Shown: positions 9,830 through 19,077 of the stretch, one piece after another
Numbering within the stretch: the first letter of the stretch is position 1
Layout of the letters: every line of letters starts with the position of its first letter
Made by a program: the position numbers and the translations under genes
Notes under the pieces: model-generated
Seen by the model: only the letters and a program-made list of their open reading frames with translations
Database searches by the model: none
Told to the model about the DNA's origin: nothing
Source of the DNA: Neobacillus bataviensis
GTDB lineage: Bacteria; Bacillota; Bacilli; Bacillales_B; DSM-18226
DNA: 64,000 nt
NCBI RefSeq assembly: GCF_019969725.1
Contig: NZ_JAHXYW010000017.1
Span: 1-64,000 of the forward strand
Direction: 5' to 3'

Positions 9830-9925
9830 TTTCGCACTCCTAAAAATTAATTTCGTTCAAACCATAACACGTGATACTTTTACTTGCAACCCCAATCTTA
9901 TTGGAAAAAAGCAAAATGCATAAAC

Positions 9926-9965
9926 AAAAAAAGAATTCACAACCTAACTGTGAATTCTTTTTATT
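9926..9965. terminator. Hairpin in ytzH leader; likely ytmP transcript end
   Basis: GAATTCACA and TGTGAATTC are perfectly paired around a seven-base loop, extended by A5/T5. On the minus strand the hairpin is followed by TTTTTTTGTTT, a strong terminator form. No minus gene other than ytmP lies upstream of it on that strand, with ytzH wholly antisense in between. On plus it sits in the ytzH leader, 30 bases before the ATG. Confidence 0.65.
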
Positions 9966-9993
9966 AAAATCCCACTTGAAAGGGTGTTTTGTC

Positions 9994-10272
9994 ATGCCTT
10001 TAAGTCATAATGACCAGGTTGCCTTACTAAAGGATATATTAAACAATCATCAAACGGATTGCTGCGGGTCTGTAGCAGAATGTGAACAACTAGAACGATT
10101 AGTGAAATCCCTCATGGTAAACACACAGGTCGATCAGAATGTTAAAAACATTTTGCAGGAGGTTTATCAATACAGCCAGTATGGTGCAGGGACGTCCAAT
10201 TTGGATGAACATATCCAATCTAACCAAGAAAACCTATCACAATGGGTAAACGATATTGGTCAGTTTTCTTAA
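9994..10272 (+). CDS. ytzH: YtzH, conserved Bacillus protein of unknown function
   Basis: A 92-residue soluble, acidic, mostly helical-looking protein with a paired cysteine motif near residue 23 (DCCGSVAECEQLERL). It matches the position of B. subtilis ytzH next to ytmP. The ATG at 9994 is used since AGGGTG lies about 8 bases upstream; the frame extends further but without a site. Its stop codon directly abuts the ytmP stop codon on the other strand (10272/10273). Function unknown. Confidence 0.8.
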   Translation: MPLSHNDQVALLKDILNNHQTDCCGSVAECEQLERLVKSLMVNTQVDQNVKNILQEVYQYSQYGAGTSNLDEHIQSNQENLSQWVNDIGQFS

Positions 10273-11046
10273 TTAGAGGATTTCCGCTAAAAACTTTATC
10301 CACTTATCCCTTTCTTCGATGCGGTGTTTATTTTTATACCATTGGATTGAAGATAAGGTCTGTAAAGCCGTATACCACTTCATTCTAAGCCTTAAATGAT
10401 CGGTCAGCGTTTTCCCGTACATGCTAAGCCAATCCTGCCAATTTTCTTCTGGAATATACCAATAAAGAAGCAGGCCAAGGTCAATTGCAGGGTCGGCTAT
10501 CATCGCCCCGTCCCAGTCAATTAAATACAACTGGTTGTCTTCCGCAAGCAGCCAGTTGTTATGATTCACATCACCGTGACATACCACTTTTTCTTCACTA
10601 TAAACATTTTTTGCTTCCTTCTTTAGGAAGTTCAATGTTTTTTGTACTTCAGGAAATTCAAGGATTTGTTCATCCAAGTCATCTATCACTGATTGAAAAA
10701 GGGTCTCGGGATCCAAGGGTGACTTTTCTAACCGGCTAAGCATACCCAGCATCGGCTCTGATTGGTGAATTTTATTCAACAGCCTGGCAACAAGCTCCTG
10801 ATTCATCTCAGATGGTTTCAGCTCCCGGCCTTCAAGCCATTGCTGTGCTGTTATGACATCTCCGTTTTCCAACCGTTTCGTCCAAACAAGCTTTGGGACG
10901 ATACCTTCTGCCGATAGTACCGCTAGGAAGGGAGAAGAATTCCGCTTTAAAAAAAGCCTTTGATCTTCATAACTTGCATAAAATGCTTCTCCTGTCGCGC
11001 CTCCAGCAGGGATAATTTCCCACTCTTGTCCTAATATATGTTCCAA
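10273..11046 (-). CDS. ytmP: YtmP, aminoglycoside phosphotransferase/choline kinase-fold protein
   Basis: A 257-residue kinase-like protein. The Brenner-type catalytic motif HGDVNHNNWLL is near residue 160 and the metal-binding LIDWDGAMIADPAIDLG follows, both as in APH/choline kinases. The natural substrate in Bacillus is not known; resistance is not implied. The start is a TTG at 11046 with AAGGTG 7 bases upstream. There is no terminator between this gene and convergent ytzH, so the next hairpin on this strand is at 9926-9965. Confidence 0.85.
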   Translation of the reverse strand: MEHILGQEWEIIPAGGATGEAFYASYEDQRLFLKRNSSPFLAVLSAEGIVPKLVWTKRLENGDVITAQQWLEGRELKPSEMNQELVARLLNKIHQSEPMLGMLSRLEKSPLDPETLFQSVIDDLDEQILEFPEVQKTLNFLKKEAKNVYSEEKVVCHGDVNHNNWLLAEDNQLYLIDWDGAMIADPAIDLGLLLYWYIPEENWQDWLSMYGKTLTDHLRLRMKWYTALQTLSSIQWYKNKHRIEERDKWIKFLAEIL

Positions 11047-11177
11047 AATTGTTCACCTTCAATTATGCCGTTCTAATGGGAGCTTTTAGATAGGGCTCTT
11101 TTCGTAAACGAAAAATAACAATTTATGCGAAAATAGCCTTAGATAAAAACGCATGCGCCTTTTTACCTTTATTTGAA

Positions 11178-11217
11178 AAATAAAAAAAGGCTATTGAAAC
11201 CATAGCACACAATAGCC
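11178..11217 (-). terminator. Terminator of pulA
   Basis: GGCTATTG and CAATAGCC arms with a 13-base loop, followed on the minus strand by TTTTTTTATTTTT. It lies in the 225-base gap behind pulA, where nothing else is evident. Confidence 0.75.
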
Positions 11218-11271
11218 ATCTTAATAAATTTTATCTCCAATTGCCTTTTTTCGTCAAGTAATCTTGGGAAA

Positions 11272-13401
11272 CTATTTTTTCACTAAAACATTTAGCGAGA
11301 TTGGTTCAATTATTATTTCTCCAACCTTAAAGGCTTTAGATGTAGAAATCCCTGCAAATTCATGATTGGCTAAAACAGACCATTCCCCTTCAGGAAGGGT
11401 AATCCGGTTCTCTCGGGATGACGAATTAATGATAAAGATTACTTTTGCCTTTTCAAAATAAATTCCTAAAACAGGGGAGTTATACGGTAAAATCCGAACA
11501 TTCGAGCGAATTTCAGCTTGGGTTTTCATTCGAAAGCAGGAGTATGTTTTTCTGATTTGAATAAGGCCTTTCATATACTCCACATTTTCTTTATATATGC
11601 TTTTCCGATCCCAATCGAGTTGGTTAATGGAATCTGGCGAACGATAACTGTTTCCATCCCCTTGTTTCGTTCTAAAAAACTCCTGTCCGCTATGCAGAAA
11701 AGGAATCCCTTGTGCCAATAAGACCAACCCTGTCGCAAGTCGATGATATTTCATTCTGGAAGAATCATCTGTATTTTTGTGACAGGCCAGAAGCTTATCC
11801 CACATCGTATGATTATCATGACATTCAACATAATTTATTGATTGGGATGGTTCATTAAACAATCCATGTCCTTTTTTATTGAAACCGATGCTTCCTGTCA
11901 ATAACTCAATTGCTGCCTCAAGGTAATGCTCATTTCCTAAAGCATAGCCTTTATCAAATAAATTAAAAGTACTGCCTTTAATGCTGTCGCGAAACCTATC
12001 ATTAAACTGGGCTATTCCCGGCATTTTTGCCTGATTCGCTATAATCGCCTTTCGCTCTTGTGGAAGTGGCGTGTTTAAGTTCCAGCCCTCACCCAGAATA
12101 ATCGTGTCACTTGCTATGCTGTCACAGAGAGCTCTGACTAAATTCATTGTCTCAACATCCAAAATACCCATTAAGTCAAATCGAAAGCCATCAATATGGT
12201 ATTCTTCCATCCAGTATTGAATCGAGTCTAATATATACTTTCTAACCATCTTCCGCTCAGATGCAATATCATTGCCAACACCAGTCCCGTTTGAAGGAAG
12301 TCCTATCTCATTATGTCGGAAATAATAACCAGGAACCACTTTTTCAAAAGAGGAATTCTCGCGGATATAAATATGATTATAAACAACATCCATAATGACC
12401 CTGAGACCAGAACGATGAATTTGATCAATTAAGTGCTTTAATTCCATAATTCTGGAATAGGGATTAGAGGGATCAGTCGAATAACTGCCTTCTGGAGCAT
12501 TAAAATGGAGCGGGTTATATCCCCAGTTATAATCCTTGTTTGGTTCCAGTTCATTAACACCTGCAAAATCATGTACAGGAAGAAATTCAATGTGAGTAAT
12601 CCCCAACTCTTTTAAATAGGACAATCCCGTGGGACTGCTATCTTTTCCTTTTGTGTCTAATTCACCAGCGCCAAGATAAAGACCCTTATGGTTTACTCCG
12701 CTGCTTGGATGAATGGTAAAATCTCTGATATGTGTTTCATAAATAATCGCATCAACAGGGTTTGAGATATAAGGCAGATTGACTTTGGGCCGCCTTGTTT
12801 TTGCAAGGTTTACAATCACACCATGTTCACCATTTGCCGTCAAGGCCTTCACATAAGGATCAACTACCTCACGCCATTCCAGGTTAACGTGAACAAGAAA
12901 ACTATAATGATAGTATTCTAAATCTCCATTTACTGTAACGGACCAAATCCCACGATCCTCCCGCCTCATTTTTACAATTTCTGAAAATTGACTGTCAGGA
13001 GGACGTAATTTTAATTTGACTCCAGTTGCTGTCGGAGCCCAAATTTTTAGCAGAGTTTGCTTTTCACCATATGTCACGCCTAGATCGTTACCGTCATAAT
13101 AAAATTTATCATCAAATGAATTCGTTCGGATGACTGCACCTATCTGAAGATCTGTCTTTCCTCCATGCTCATCCAATATCCAATACTGCCTTCCAAACAA
13201 AATTTCCTCTGAAAGCTGGCAAATATACTTCATCTTGTTTTCTATTTGCCGCTTTTCCATAATCGTCAAGGGGATCTGTTGAATGTCATCGGAAACAATG
13301 AATGAAGAGGATAAACCATGATGATATGAAAGTGGAAGAAGAATCGTAATGATCTTCAACTCATCTAAGTAGGCAAGAAAATTTCGTTCAGTGGCAATCA
13401 T
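11272..13401 (-). CDS. pulA: Type I pullulanase
   Basis: Cleaves alpha-1,6 branch points of pullulan, glycogen and limit dextrins. An N-terminal CBM48-like module (LLKIWAPTATGVKLKL, about residue 115) precedes the GH13 barrel. That barrel has the type I signature YNWGYNP, region I DVVYNH, region II with catalytic Asp in GFRFDLMG, region III Glu in GEGWN, and region IV CHDNH. At 709 residues with no signal peptide it fits the intracellular AmyX type of B. subtilis. The ATG at 13401 has GAGGG 6 bases upstream and overlaps the end of the lipid kinase gene by 14 bases, so the two are probably cotranscribed. Confidence 0.95.
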   Translation of the reverse strand: MIATERNFLAYLDELKIITILLPLSYHHGLSSSFIVSDDIQQIPLTIMEKRQIENKMKYICQLSEEILFGRQYWILDEHGGKTDLQIGAVIRTNSFDDKFYYDGNDLGVTYGEKQTLLKIWAPTATGVKLKLRPPDSQFSEIVKMRREDRGIWSVTVNGDLEYYHYSFLVHVNLEWREVVDPYVKALTANGEHGVIVNLAKTRRPKVNLPYISNPVDAIIYETHIRDFTIHPSSGVNHKGLYLGAGELDTKGKDSSPTGLSYLKELGITHIEFLPVHDFAGVNELEPNKDYNWGYNPLHFNAPEGSYSTDPSNPYSRIMELKHLIDQIHRSGLRVIMDVVYNHIYIRENSSFEKVVPGYYFRHNEIGLPSNGTGVGNDIASERKMVRKYILDSIQYWMEEYHIDGFRFDLMGILDVETMNLVRALCDSIASDTIILGEGWNLNTPLPQERKAIIANQAKMPGIAQFNDRFRDSIKGSTFNLFDKGYALGNEHYLEAAIELLTGSIGFNKKGHGLFNEPSQSINYVECHDNHTMWDKLLACHKNTDDSSRMKYHRLATGLVLLAQGIPFLHSGQEFFRTKQGDGNSYRSPDSINQLDWDRKSIYKENVEYMKGLIQIRKTYSCFRMKTQAEIRSNVRILPYNSPVLGIYFEKAKVIFIINSSSRENRITLPEGEWSVLANHEFAGISTSKAFKVGEIIIEPISLNVLVKK

Positions 13402-14371
13402 TCGAGTCCCTCTCTTTCAAATCAACTATTTCTTTACGAACCCTTCTTGTTAACACTGACAGGGCTTTCTGTTGCAGGTTAATGGTCAAGGGTGTAAATC
13501 CAAGATGCTCTCCATCCCCATGAACATAGAATGAGTCATGTGAATGAATGGAAATAACCCTCCCTTTAAAGGTTTTCACTTCTTTAAAATAGATATGATG
13601 CCCCCAAAAAACACTTATAAAAACTAATAACAGCTTAATTCTAGATAACTCATGAACTACAGTTATATCGAAGAGTCCATCATCTGGTTCGGCTTCAGGA
13701 GCAATTTTCATACCGCCTCCATAATAAGGTTGATTGGAAACGGTAACAAACCATGTTTGTTCAAATATATGCTTTTTCCCGTCAATTGATAAATCAATTG
13801 TAGATGTTTTAAAAGTAAAAACCTTTTTTAGGAGAAAATACACATAAACCAAGCGGCCCATTGAAAGCTTGTTAAATAAGGCCTTTATTGGGGATTGATT
13901 CACCTCATAGGAAATTAGGGCATCAAATCCTGCACCCATGTTGTTTATAAAATAATGCTCTGAATGATCACCCAGCACTATTTTTCCAGTATCAATTGAG
14001 TGCCCTTCCTTCTTCATCAAACGCAGTATTACCTTAAGGGCTTCTATTGGGTCTGAAGGTATTTGAAACCCTCGTGAAAAATCGTTTCCTGACCCCCCAG
14101 GGATAAATCCTAAAGTAATTTTATGATTACTTACAATTCCATTCATAACTTCGTGCAAAGTTCCGTCTCCGCCAACAGCTATGATTATTTTTAGGTCATT
14201 GTTGCTGGCAGCAATTTGGCTGGCGAGAATTTTGGCGTGACCTGGATATTCTGTAAAAAATGCCAGGTAGGAGATTTGTTCTGCCTTTAATAAGGCTTCG
14301 ATATGACTCCAAATTTTAAAGCAGTGGCCGTTCCCTGCTTTTGGATTGATAATAAAATATATTTGTTTCAT
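13388..14371 (-). CDS. ytlR: YtlR, diacylglycerol kinase-family lipid kinase
   Basis: A 327-residue protein of the DagK catalytic family (YegS/DgkB-like). The nucleotide-binding signature VGGDGTLHEVMNG is near residue 66 and the GFIPGGSGNDFSRG loop follows. It probably phosphorylates a membrane lipid from the cytoplasmic face; the actual substrate is unknown. There are no clear membrane helices. Its 3' end overlaps pulA by 14 bases, and it starts 21 bases behind thpR, so thpR-ytlR-pulA look like one transcription unit. Confidence 0.88.
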   Translation of the reverse strand: MKQIYFIINPKAGNGHCFKIWSHIEALLKAEQISYLAFFTEYPGHAKILASQIAASNNDLKIIIAVGGDGTLHEVMNGIVSNHKITLGFIPGGSGNDFSRGFQIPSDPIEALKVILRLMKKEGHSIDTGKIVLGDHSEHYFINNMGAGFDALISYEVNQSPIKALFNKLSMGRLVYVYFLLKKVFTFKTSTIDLSIDGKKHIFEQTWFVTVSNQPYYGGGMKIAPEAEPDDGLFDITVVHELSRIKLLLVFISVFWGHHIYFKEVKTFKGRVISIHSHDSFYVHGDGEHLGFTPLTINLQQKALSVLTRRVRKEIVDLKERDSNDCH

Positions 14372-14392
14372 TTCGCCAACCCTTACTGAATG

Positions 14393-14959
14393 TTATTTTA
14401 AAGGATATATCGTTTTGGCTTCATATTTAGGTGTTTTTTGAAGATGTGTTTGGTAAAGCACTACTTGTTGAGCTTGAAAGGTTAGTAGTTCTGGCTGGTG
14501 GTCTTGCCACACTTCCAGCTGCTCTCTTTGAAAAGCTTGTTCCCCATTCCATTTTCTAGCTAGTGTAATATGGGGGCGAAATGGCCGAGTTTCTAGTTGG
14601 AAGCCAGCCTTTTCACAAGCAGAAAAAACTTTACCTCTTAGTTCATTCAGCTCACGGCTCTCGATCGTATCCGCCCAAAATATCCTGGGTGAATCTTGAT
14701 TACCAAATATTCCAAGTTTGTTTATTTTCAAATTAAATGCTTTTTCATCCTTTATGGCTTCTCTCACCTTTTTTTCTGCTTCTGCCAGCTTTTCAGAAGC
14801 AGCACCCCCTAGAAAGGCCAAGGTAATATGCAAATCCTGATGATGAACCCAGCGGTTAAATGGTAGGCTTTCTTTTAATTTTTCCATCCGGTCCTTTAGG
14901 ACTAATTTCGTTTCATAAGGGATTTTAACTGCAAAGAAAAAATGGTTCCGATGTTCCAT
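14393..14959 (-). CDS. thpR: RNA 2',3'-cyclic phosphodiesterase (2H family)
   Basis: A 188-residue 2H phosphoesterase (YtlP in B. subtilis, formerly called 2'-5' RNA ligase). The two catalytic HxTL motifs are HITLAFLG (about residue 45) and HITLARKW (about 130). The family opens 2',3'-cyclic phosphate ends of RNA; the physiological target is not settled. ATG with AAAGGATG upstream. It is the first gene of a likely three-gene unit with ytlR and pulA and is divergent from the cysteine-synthase-like gene. Confidence 0.88.
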   Translation of the reverse strand: MEHRNHFFFAVKIPYETKLVLKDRMEKLKESLPFNRWVHHQDLHITLAFLGGAASEKLAEAEKKVREAIKDEKAFNLKINKLGIFGNQDSPRIFWADTIESRELNELRGKVFSACEKAGFQLETRPFRPHITLARKWNGEQAFQREQLEVWQDHQPELLTFQAQQVVLYQTHLQKTPKYEAKTIYPLK

Positions 14960-15098
14960 GATAGTTCATCCTTTATTAAATTTTAGTCTATTTTGACATA
15001 ATTGTATCTACTTAACGAAGAACATTATTCGATATTTTTTACATTGCCAAGAAAATTATTTATCATTAGGATAGCAGGTACAGAAAGGAAGGGCCCAA

Positions 15099-16031
15099 AT
15101 GAAAGTCGTAAATAATATTGCCGAACTAATCGGAGACACACCACTTGTCAAACTAAACCGCCTTGCTCCTAAAGACGGAGCTTCTGTATATTTAAAGCTT
15201 GAGTTTTTTAACCCTAGTAAAAGTGTAAAAGATCGAGCCGCTTTTAATATGATAATCGAGGCAGAAAAAGCAGGAAAATTATCCAAAGGCTCCACCATCA
15301 TAGAGCCTACCAGCGGTAATACAGGTATTGGTTTAGCAATGAATGCAGCGGCTCGCGGCTATCGCTCGGTTATCGTGATGCCTGACACGATGACACAGGA
15401 ACGAATTAATATTTTAAAAGCTTACGGTGCAGAGGTTGTTCTTACTCCGGGGGAGGAAAAAATGCCAGGTGCGATAAAAAAAGCACAAGAATTAGCAAAA
15501 GTTATTCCAAATAGTTTTATTCCCATGCAGTTTGAAAATGCGGCAAACCCGGATGCCCACCGTTTCACTACTGCTGTTGAGATTATCGAAGCGATGGAGG
15601 AAATTGGCAAGCCGTTGTCGGCTTTTGTAGCCACTGCCGGAACGGGCGGGACCATTACAGGTACAGGAGAAGCTTTAAGAAAACATTATGATAATTTATT
15701 AATCCATGTCGTGGAACCAAAAGGGTCACCTGTGTTATCTGGCGGGAAACCCGGCAAACATAAGCTCGTTGGAACCAGCCCTGGATTTATTCCCGATATC
15801 CTTAACCAAAATGTATATGACGAAATTCAAAAGATCTCGGATGAGGATGCTTATGAAGTCTCCCGCAGATTAGCTAGTGAAGAAGGTATACTTGTTGGAC
15901 CATCTTCAGGTGCTGCCTGCTTTGCTGCTTTACAAGTCGCAAAGAATTTATCACCTGATAAAGTAGTAGTATGCATTGCTTGTGATACAGGGGAAAGATA
16001 CTTATCTGGCGATTTATTCCAGTTCGAATAG
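15099..16031 (+). CDS. ytkP: YtkP, cysteine synthase-family PLP enzyme
   Basis: A 310-residue fold-type II PLP enzyme. The Schiff-base lysine is in KSVKDRAAF (about residue 43), the phosphate-binding loop is TAGTGGTITG, and the substrate loop is PTSGNTGIGLAM. It resembles O-acetylserine sulfhydrylase, but B. subtilis YtkP is a paralogue beside CysK, so its preferred substrate is uncertain. ATG with AAGGAAGGG upstream. Single-gene unit with its own terminator. Confidence 0.88.
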   Translation: MKVVNNIAELIGDTPLVKLNRLAPKDGASVYLKLEFFNPSKSVKDRAAFNMIIEAEKAGKLSKGSTIIEPTSGNTGIGLAMNAAARGYRSVIVMPDTMTQERINILKAYGAEVVLTPGEEKMPGAIKKAQELAKVIPNSFIPMQFENAANPDAHRFTTAVEIIEAMEEIGKPLSAFVATAGTGGTITGTGEALRKHYDNLLIHVVEPKGSPVLSGGKPGKHKLVGTSPGFIPDILNQNVYDEIQKISDEDAYEVSRRLASEEGILVGPSSGAACFAALQVAKNLSPDKVVVCIACDTGERYLSGDLFQFE

Positions 16032-16034
16032 AAA

Positions 16035-16064
16035 TAAAGACGTGCTAAATGGCACGTCTTTTTC
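16035..16064. terminator. Terminator between ytkP and dat
   Basis: AAAGACGTGC and GCACGTCTTT form a perfect stem followed by T; the preceding A-run makes it usable in both directions for these convergent genes. Confidence 0.85.
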
Positions 16065-16069
16065 TAATT

Positions 16070-16924
16070 CTATAGATTTCCACATTGTTTTTCTATTTCT
16101 TTAACAAATAGCTCTTGTAGATTTATTGTAACTGGACCTGGTAAGCCGGCCTTTACTTTTTTACCATCGATTTCGATTATCGGCATGACCTCTGCTGTTG
16201 TACTGGACATGAACACTTCATCAGCCTGGGCCAATTCATCGAGGGTAAAGGTTCGTTCCTCAACAGGAATATTATTTTTTAAACAAAGGTCCAAAATAAC
16301 ATCCTTTGTGATTCCTTTTAAAATTAGGTTATTTGATTGGTGCGTAAGGACAATTCCATTTTTAACAATATAGATGTTCGACGAGCTTCCTTCGGTAACA
16401 TCCTGACCACGATGCTGAATTGCTTCAAATGCCCCTGCTTCAGCTGCTTTTTGTTTTGCTAATAGGTTGCCTAATAAATTAAGACTCTTAATATCACAGC
16501 GCAGCCAGCGGATATCTTCAGTGAGAATCGTTGTTACACCCGTTTTCAAACTTTCTGCGGGCCGTCCAACCTCTTTCGTATAAGCCACCAGCGATGGGAC
16601 GGTCTCTTCCGTTGGGAAAGCATGATTACGCGCTGCGACTCCCCTTGTGATTTGCATATAAATCGTCCCAAGCTGAAGATTATTTTTATCAATAAGTTCT
16701 TCAAGTAATTGCGTGATTTGTTCTATAGTAATTGGCAGTGAAATACCGATACTGTTAGAGCTTTTCACAAATCTCTCCATATGTTCTTCTGGAGTAAACA
16801 TTTTACCGTTATAGACCCGGATGACCTCATATACCCCATCACCAAATTGATAGCCGCGGTCTTCTACATCCACTTTTGCTTCAGATCGATCGATTATTGT
16901 ACCGTTTAAAATTGCGAATTTCAT
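16070..16924 (-). CDS. dat: D-amino acid aminotransferase (D-alanine transaminase)
   Basis: A 284-residue fold-type IV PLP enzyme that interconverts D-alanine and D-glutamate with their keto acids, supplying D-amino acids for the wall. The catalytic lysine lies in RCDIKSLNLLGN (about residue 145), and GVYEVIRVYNG near residue 30 and SSTTAEVMPI are family features. ATG with AAGGGG upstream. It follows pepV by 23 bases on the same strand, so the two are probably cotranscribed; a peptidase and a D-amino acid transaminase would both serve peptide and wall-fragment turnover. Confidence 0.93.
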   Translation of the reverse strand: MKFAILNGTIIDRSEAKVDVEDRGYQFGDGVYEVIRVYNGKMFTPEEHMERFVKSSNSIGISLPITIEQITQLLEELIDKNNLQLGTIYMQITRGVAARNHAFPTEETVPSLVAYTKEVGRPAESLKTGVTTILTEDIRWLRCDIKSLNLLGNLLAKQKAAEAGAFEAIQHRGQDVTEGSSSNIYIVKNGIVLTHQSNNLILKGITKDVILDLCLKNNIPVEERTFTLDELAQADEVFMSSTTAEVMPIIEIDGKKVKAGLPGPVTINLQELFVKEIEKQCGNL

Positions 16925-16947
16925 TTCCGATTTCCCCTTTTATTTAC

Positions 16948-18369
16948 TTATTCATTTTCTGCCAATTCATAGATTGCCTGTGCATAAATCGCTGTTGCTT
17001 TTAACAAGTCTTCAATATACATATATTCATCCTTTTGATGGGCAATATCTGGTCTTCCAGGGAATAGTGGTCCAAAGGCTACACCCGATTTAAGAGAACG
17101 GGCGTAAGTTCCGCCTCCTATTGCAATTAATTCAGCCTTTTCACCTGTTTGTTCTTCATACACCTTTTTCAAGGTTTGAATGAGGAATTCTTTTTCATCC
17201 ACATGATGGGGCTTAGAGTCTGAGAAATGGTTAATCTCGAAGCCTTCGTCTATAAGGAGTGCATCCAGCTTGGCTTTCGTGTCCTCCATTTTGTTTGTAA
17301 CAGGATACCTGCATGTCATGCCAATACTGCCGCCGGATTGTGGCGAAAATGACAGTTTGCCGGGATTGATGGTAAGGTCTCCTGAGATATCATCAGAATA
17401 AGCCACTCCAAGGTTTACACCCCTTGAATCGTTAAAGAAATAGCGGGATACGAATTGGAAATAATGGGAGGCTTTCGCCTGTAAATTTTGCTTTGAAAGA
17501 AATTCTGCTAAAAGCAGTCCGGCATTTTTCCCGTTTTTTGGTTCCATCCCATGTGCGGAAATACCTTTTACTTCTAAAATTAATGTTCCGTTTTCGGCTT
17601 GATGACTATGTTCGAGGTCATATTCCCTCATGAAGGAAGTATAGTCTTCAAGTAACCCCGCTTGATTTTCACTTAATTGTAATATGGCTTTAGCATAATC
17701 AGGTACCATATTGTACCTCTTTCCAGAAACAAAGCTGACGACCTCAACCTCTCCCTCAGAGCTGTCTTTGAACGATTTTTGCTGAACCATATCGAAATCC
17801 GCGATCCCTTTTTCCGCATTAATAATGGGGAAATCAGCATCTGGGGCAAATCCTAGTGCCGGCATTTCTTCATGCTGAAAATAATGCTCCACACAGCGCC
17901 AATTGCTCTCCTCGTCCGTCCCAATGATCATTCGGACTCGCTTTTTAAGTGGCAATCCTAGGTCCTTCACAATTTTCATCGCATAATAAGCAGCCATTGT
18001 TGGGCCTTTATCATCCAAAGCACCGCGTGCATAAATTTTCCCATCACGAATTTCTGCCCCATACGGATTGCTTGACCAGCCGTCCCCTTCTGGAACTACA
18101 TCCACATGGCAGAGAATGCCAAGCAGCTCTTTTCCTTCACCAAACTCCAGGTGTCCTGCTAAATTGCCAACATTTTTTGGAGTAAATCCATCTTTTTCAC
18201 CGAGCTGAAGCATATAATCGAGCGCTTCTTTAACCCCCTGCCCAAGAGGCGCTTCCGGAGTAGTATTTTCTTCGTCTAAAAGACTTTTAATATGTAATAA
18301 TCCCTGGGTGTCTTTAATGAGTGCATCTTTTCGTTTTTCAACCTCACTCATCCAATTAATCTTTGTCAA
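16948..18369 (-). CDS. pepV: Dipeptidase PepV (M20 family)
   Basis: A 473-residue dizinc M20 peptidase of the PepV group (YtjP in B. subtilis). Zinc ligands and the catalytic acid are in ILCHVDVVPEGDGW (about residue 86), GALDDKGPTMAAYY, GTDEESNWR and the C-terminal GRPDIAHQKDEY. It hydrolyses dipeptides with an unblocked N-terminus in the cytoplasm. The TTG at 18369 is the start: GGGGG lies 7 bases upstream. It heads the pepV-dat unit. Confidence 0.93.
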   Translation of the reverse strand: MTKINWMSEVEKRKDALIKDTQGLLHIKSLLDEENTTPEAPLGQGVKEALDYMLQLGEKDGFTPKNVGNLAGHLEFGEGKELLGILCHVDVVPEGDGWSSNPYGAEIRDGKIYARGALDDKGPTMAAYYAMKIVKDLGLPLKKRVRMIIGTDEESNWRCVEHYFQHEEMPALGFAPDADFPIINAEKGIADFDMVQQKSFKDSSEGEVEVVSFVSGKRYNMVPDYAKAILQLSENQAGLLEDYTSFMREYDLEHSHQAENGTLILEVKGISAHGMEPKNGKNAGLLLAEFLSKQNLQAKASHYFQFVSRYFFNDSRGVNLGVAYSDDISGDLTINPGKLSFSPQSGGSIGMTCRYPVTNKMEDTKAKLDALLIDEGFEINHFSDSKPHHVDEKEFLIQTLKKVYEEQTGEKAELIAIGGGTYARSLKSGVAFGPLFPGRPDIAHQKDEYMYIEDLLKATAIYAQAIYELAENE

Positions 18370-18642
18370 TGTTTTACCCCCATGTTAAGATATGTATTTC
18401 TTTTTTAACAATATCATTATGGCAATTATCTTATCAATTTTAAAAAAACTATCCAAATATTAAATTGTTTTTTACTAAAAATTCAAAAAATTATCATAAA
18501 CCACACATTATTCCCCATACGATATAGTATCAGCCATGAAAGAGAGGGAAAAAAGCCGAACAATTTTTGTAAATTTAGAAAGATTATTTTGTTAATTTTA
18601 CTATAGTGGTAGAAATTTTCAGAAATTATGGGTACAATATGG

Positions 18643-18661
18643 TTAGATGTATGACATCTAA
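18643..18661. promoter_or_regulatory. Perfect palindrome behind a likely ytzE promoter
   Basis: TTAGATGTATGACATCTAA has 8-base perfect arms and a three-base centre. It starts four bases behind a TACAAT (18633-18638), which has TAGAAA 17 bases further up. That layout fits an operator at the transcription start. It lies in the 416-base gap between divergent pepV and ytzE; the rest of the gap shows nothing more than A/T-rich sequence and the ytzE leader. Confidence 0.45.
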
Positions 18662-18785
18662 GTACCAACTTCGAGCATCCATGAAAAGGAGTTGTCTGCG
18701 CGGAAAAGAAAATTACATATTGTCAAAGAGGCTGTCGGTAGAGGGATTAAGCCATAGGTTTGAAATTAGGATAGGGAGTGGTTCT

Positions 18786-19007
18786 TTGAAACCTTCAACT
18801 AACCGGATGTTAAACCGCATCAAATGTATCTACATGTTTATCCGCAATAACGGCACTGTAACAACGCAGGAACTTGTAGAGGAATTTGGTATCACTCCTC
18901 GCACCATACAACGAGATTTAAATGTCTTAGCCTATAATGACTTGGTCATAAGCCCAAGCCGCGGAAAATGGACTACTACAGAAAAGAAAGTGAAGATGTC
19001 ATCTTAA
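18786..19007 (+). CDS. ytzE: YtzE, DeoR-type helix-turn-helix protein
   Basis: A 73-residue protein consisting almost only of a DeoR-family DNA-binding domain (GTVTTQELVEEFGITPRTIQRD, shown here in part: TTQELVEEFGITPRTIQRD). There is no sugar-binding domain, so it is a stand-alone HTH. The TTG at 18786 is chosen because GGGAGTGG lies just upstream and the resulting start MKPSTNRML matches B. subtilis YtzE; the open frame continues upstream without a site. Target genes are unknown; the palindrome at 18643 may be its own operator. Confidence 0.85.
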   Translation: MKPSTNRMLNRIKCIYMFIRNNGTVTTQELVEEFGITPRTIQRDLNVLAYNDLVISPSRGKWTTTEKKVKMSS

Positions 19008-19032
19008 AACAAAAAAACATGAAAATAAGCAT

Positions 19033-19067
19033 AAAAAAAGTACACGAGATAATCGTGTGCTTTTTTG
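19033..19067. terminator. Terminator between ytzE and a small ORF
   Basis: GTACACGA and TCGTGTGC arms around a short loop, flanked by an A-run and TTTTTTGTT, suitable for both convergent genes. Confidence 0.8.
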
Positions 19068-19077
19068 TTACTGAAAA

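Noticed and set aside
10273..11046. Aminoglycoside resistance gene
   Set aside because: The kinase motifs are there, but the gene is the chromosomal ytmP neighbour of ytzH and is conserved in place; no sign of transfer.
18483..18668. 61-codon minus frame upstream of pepV
   Set aside because: A/T-rich, no ribosome site, and it covers the ytzE promoter and palindrome.
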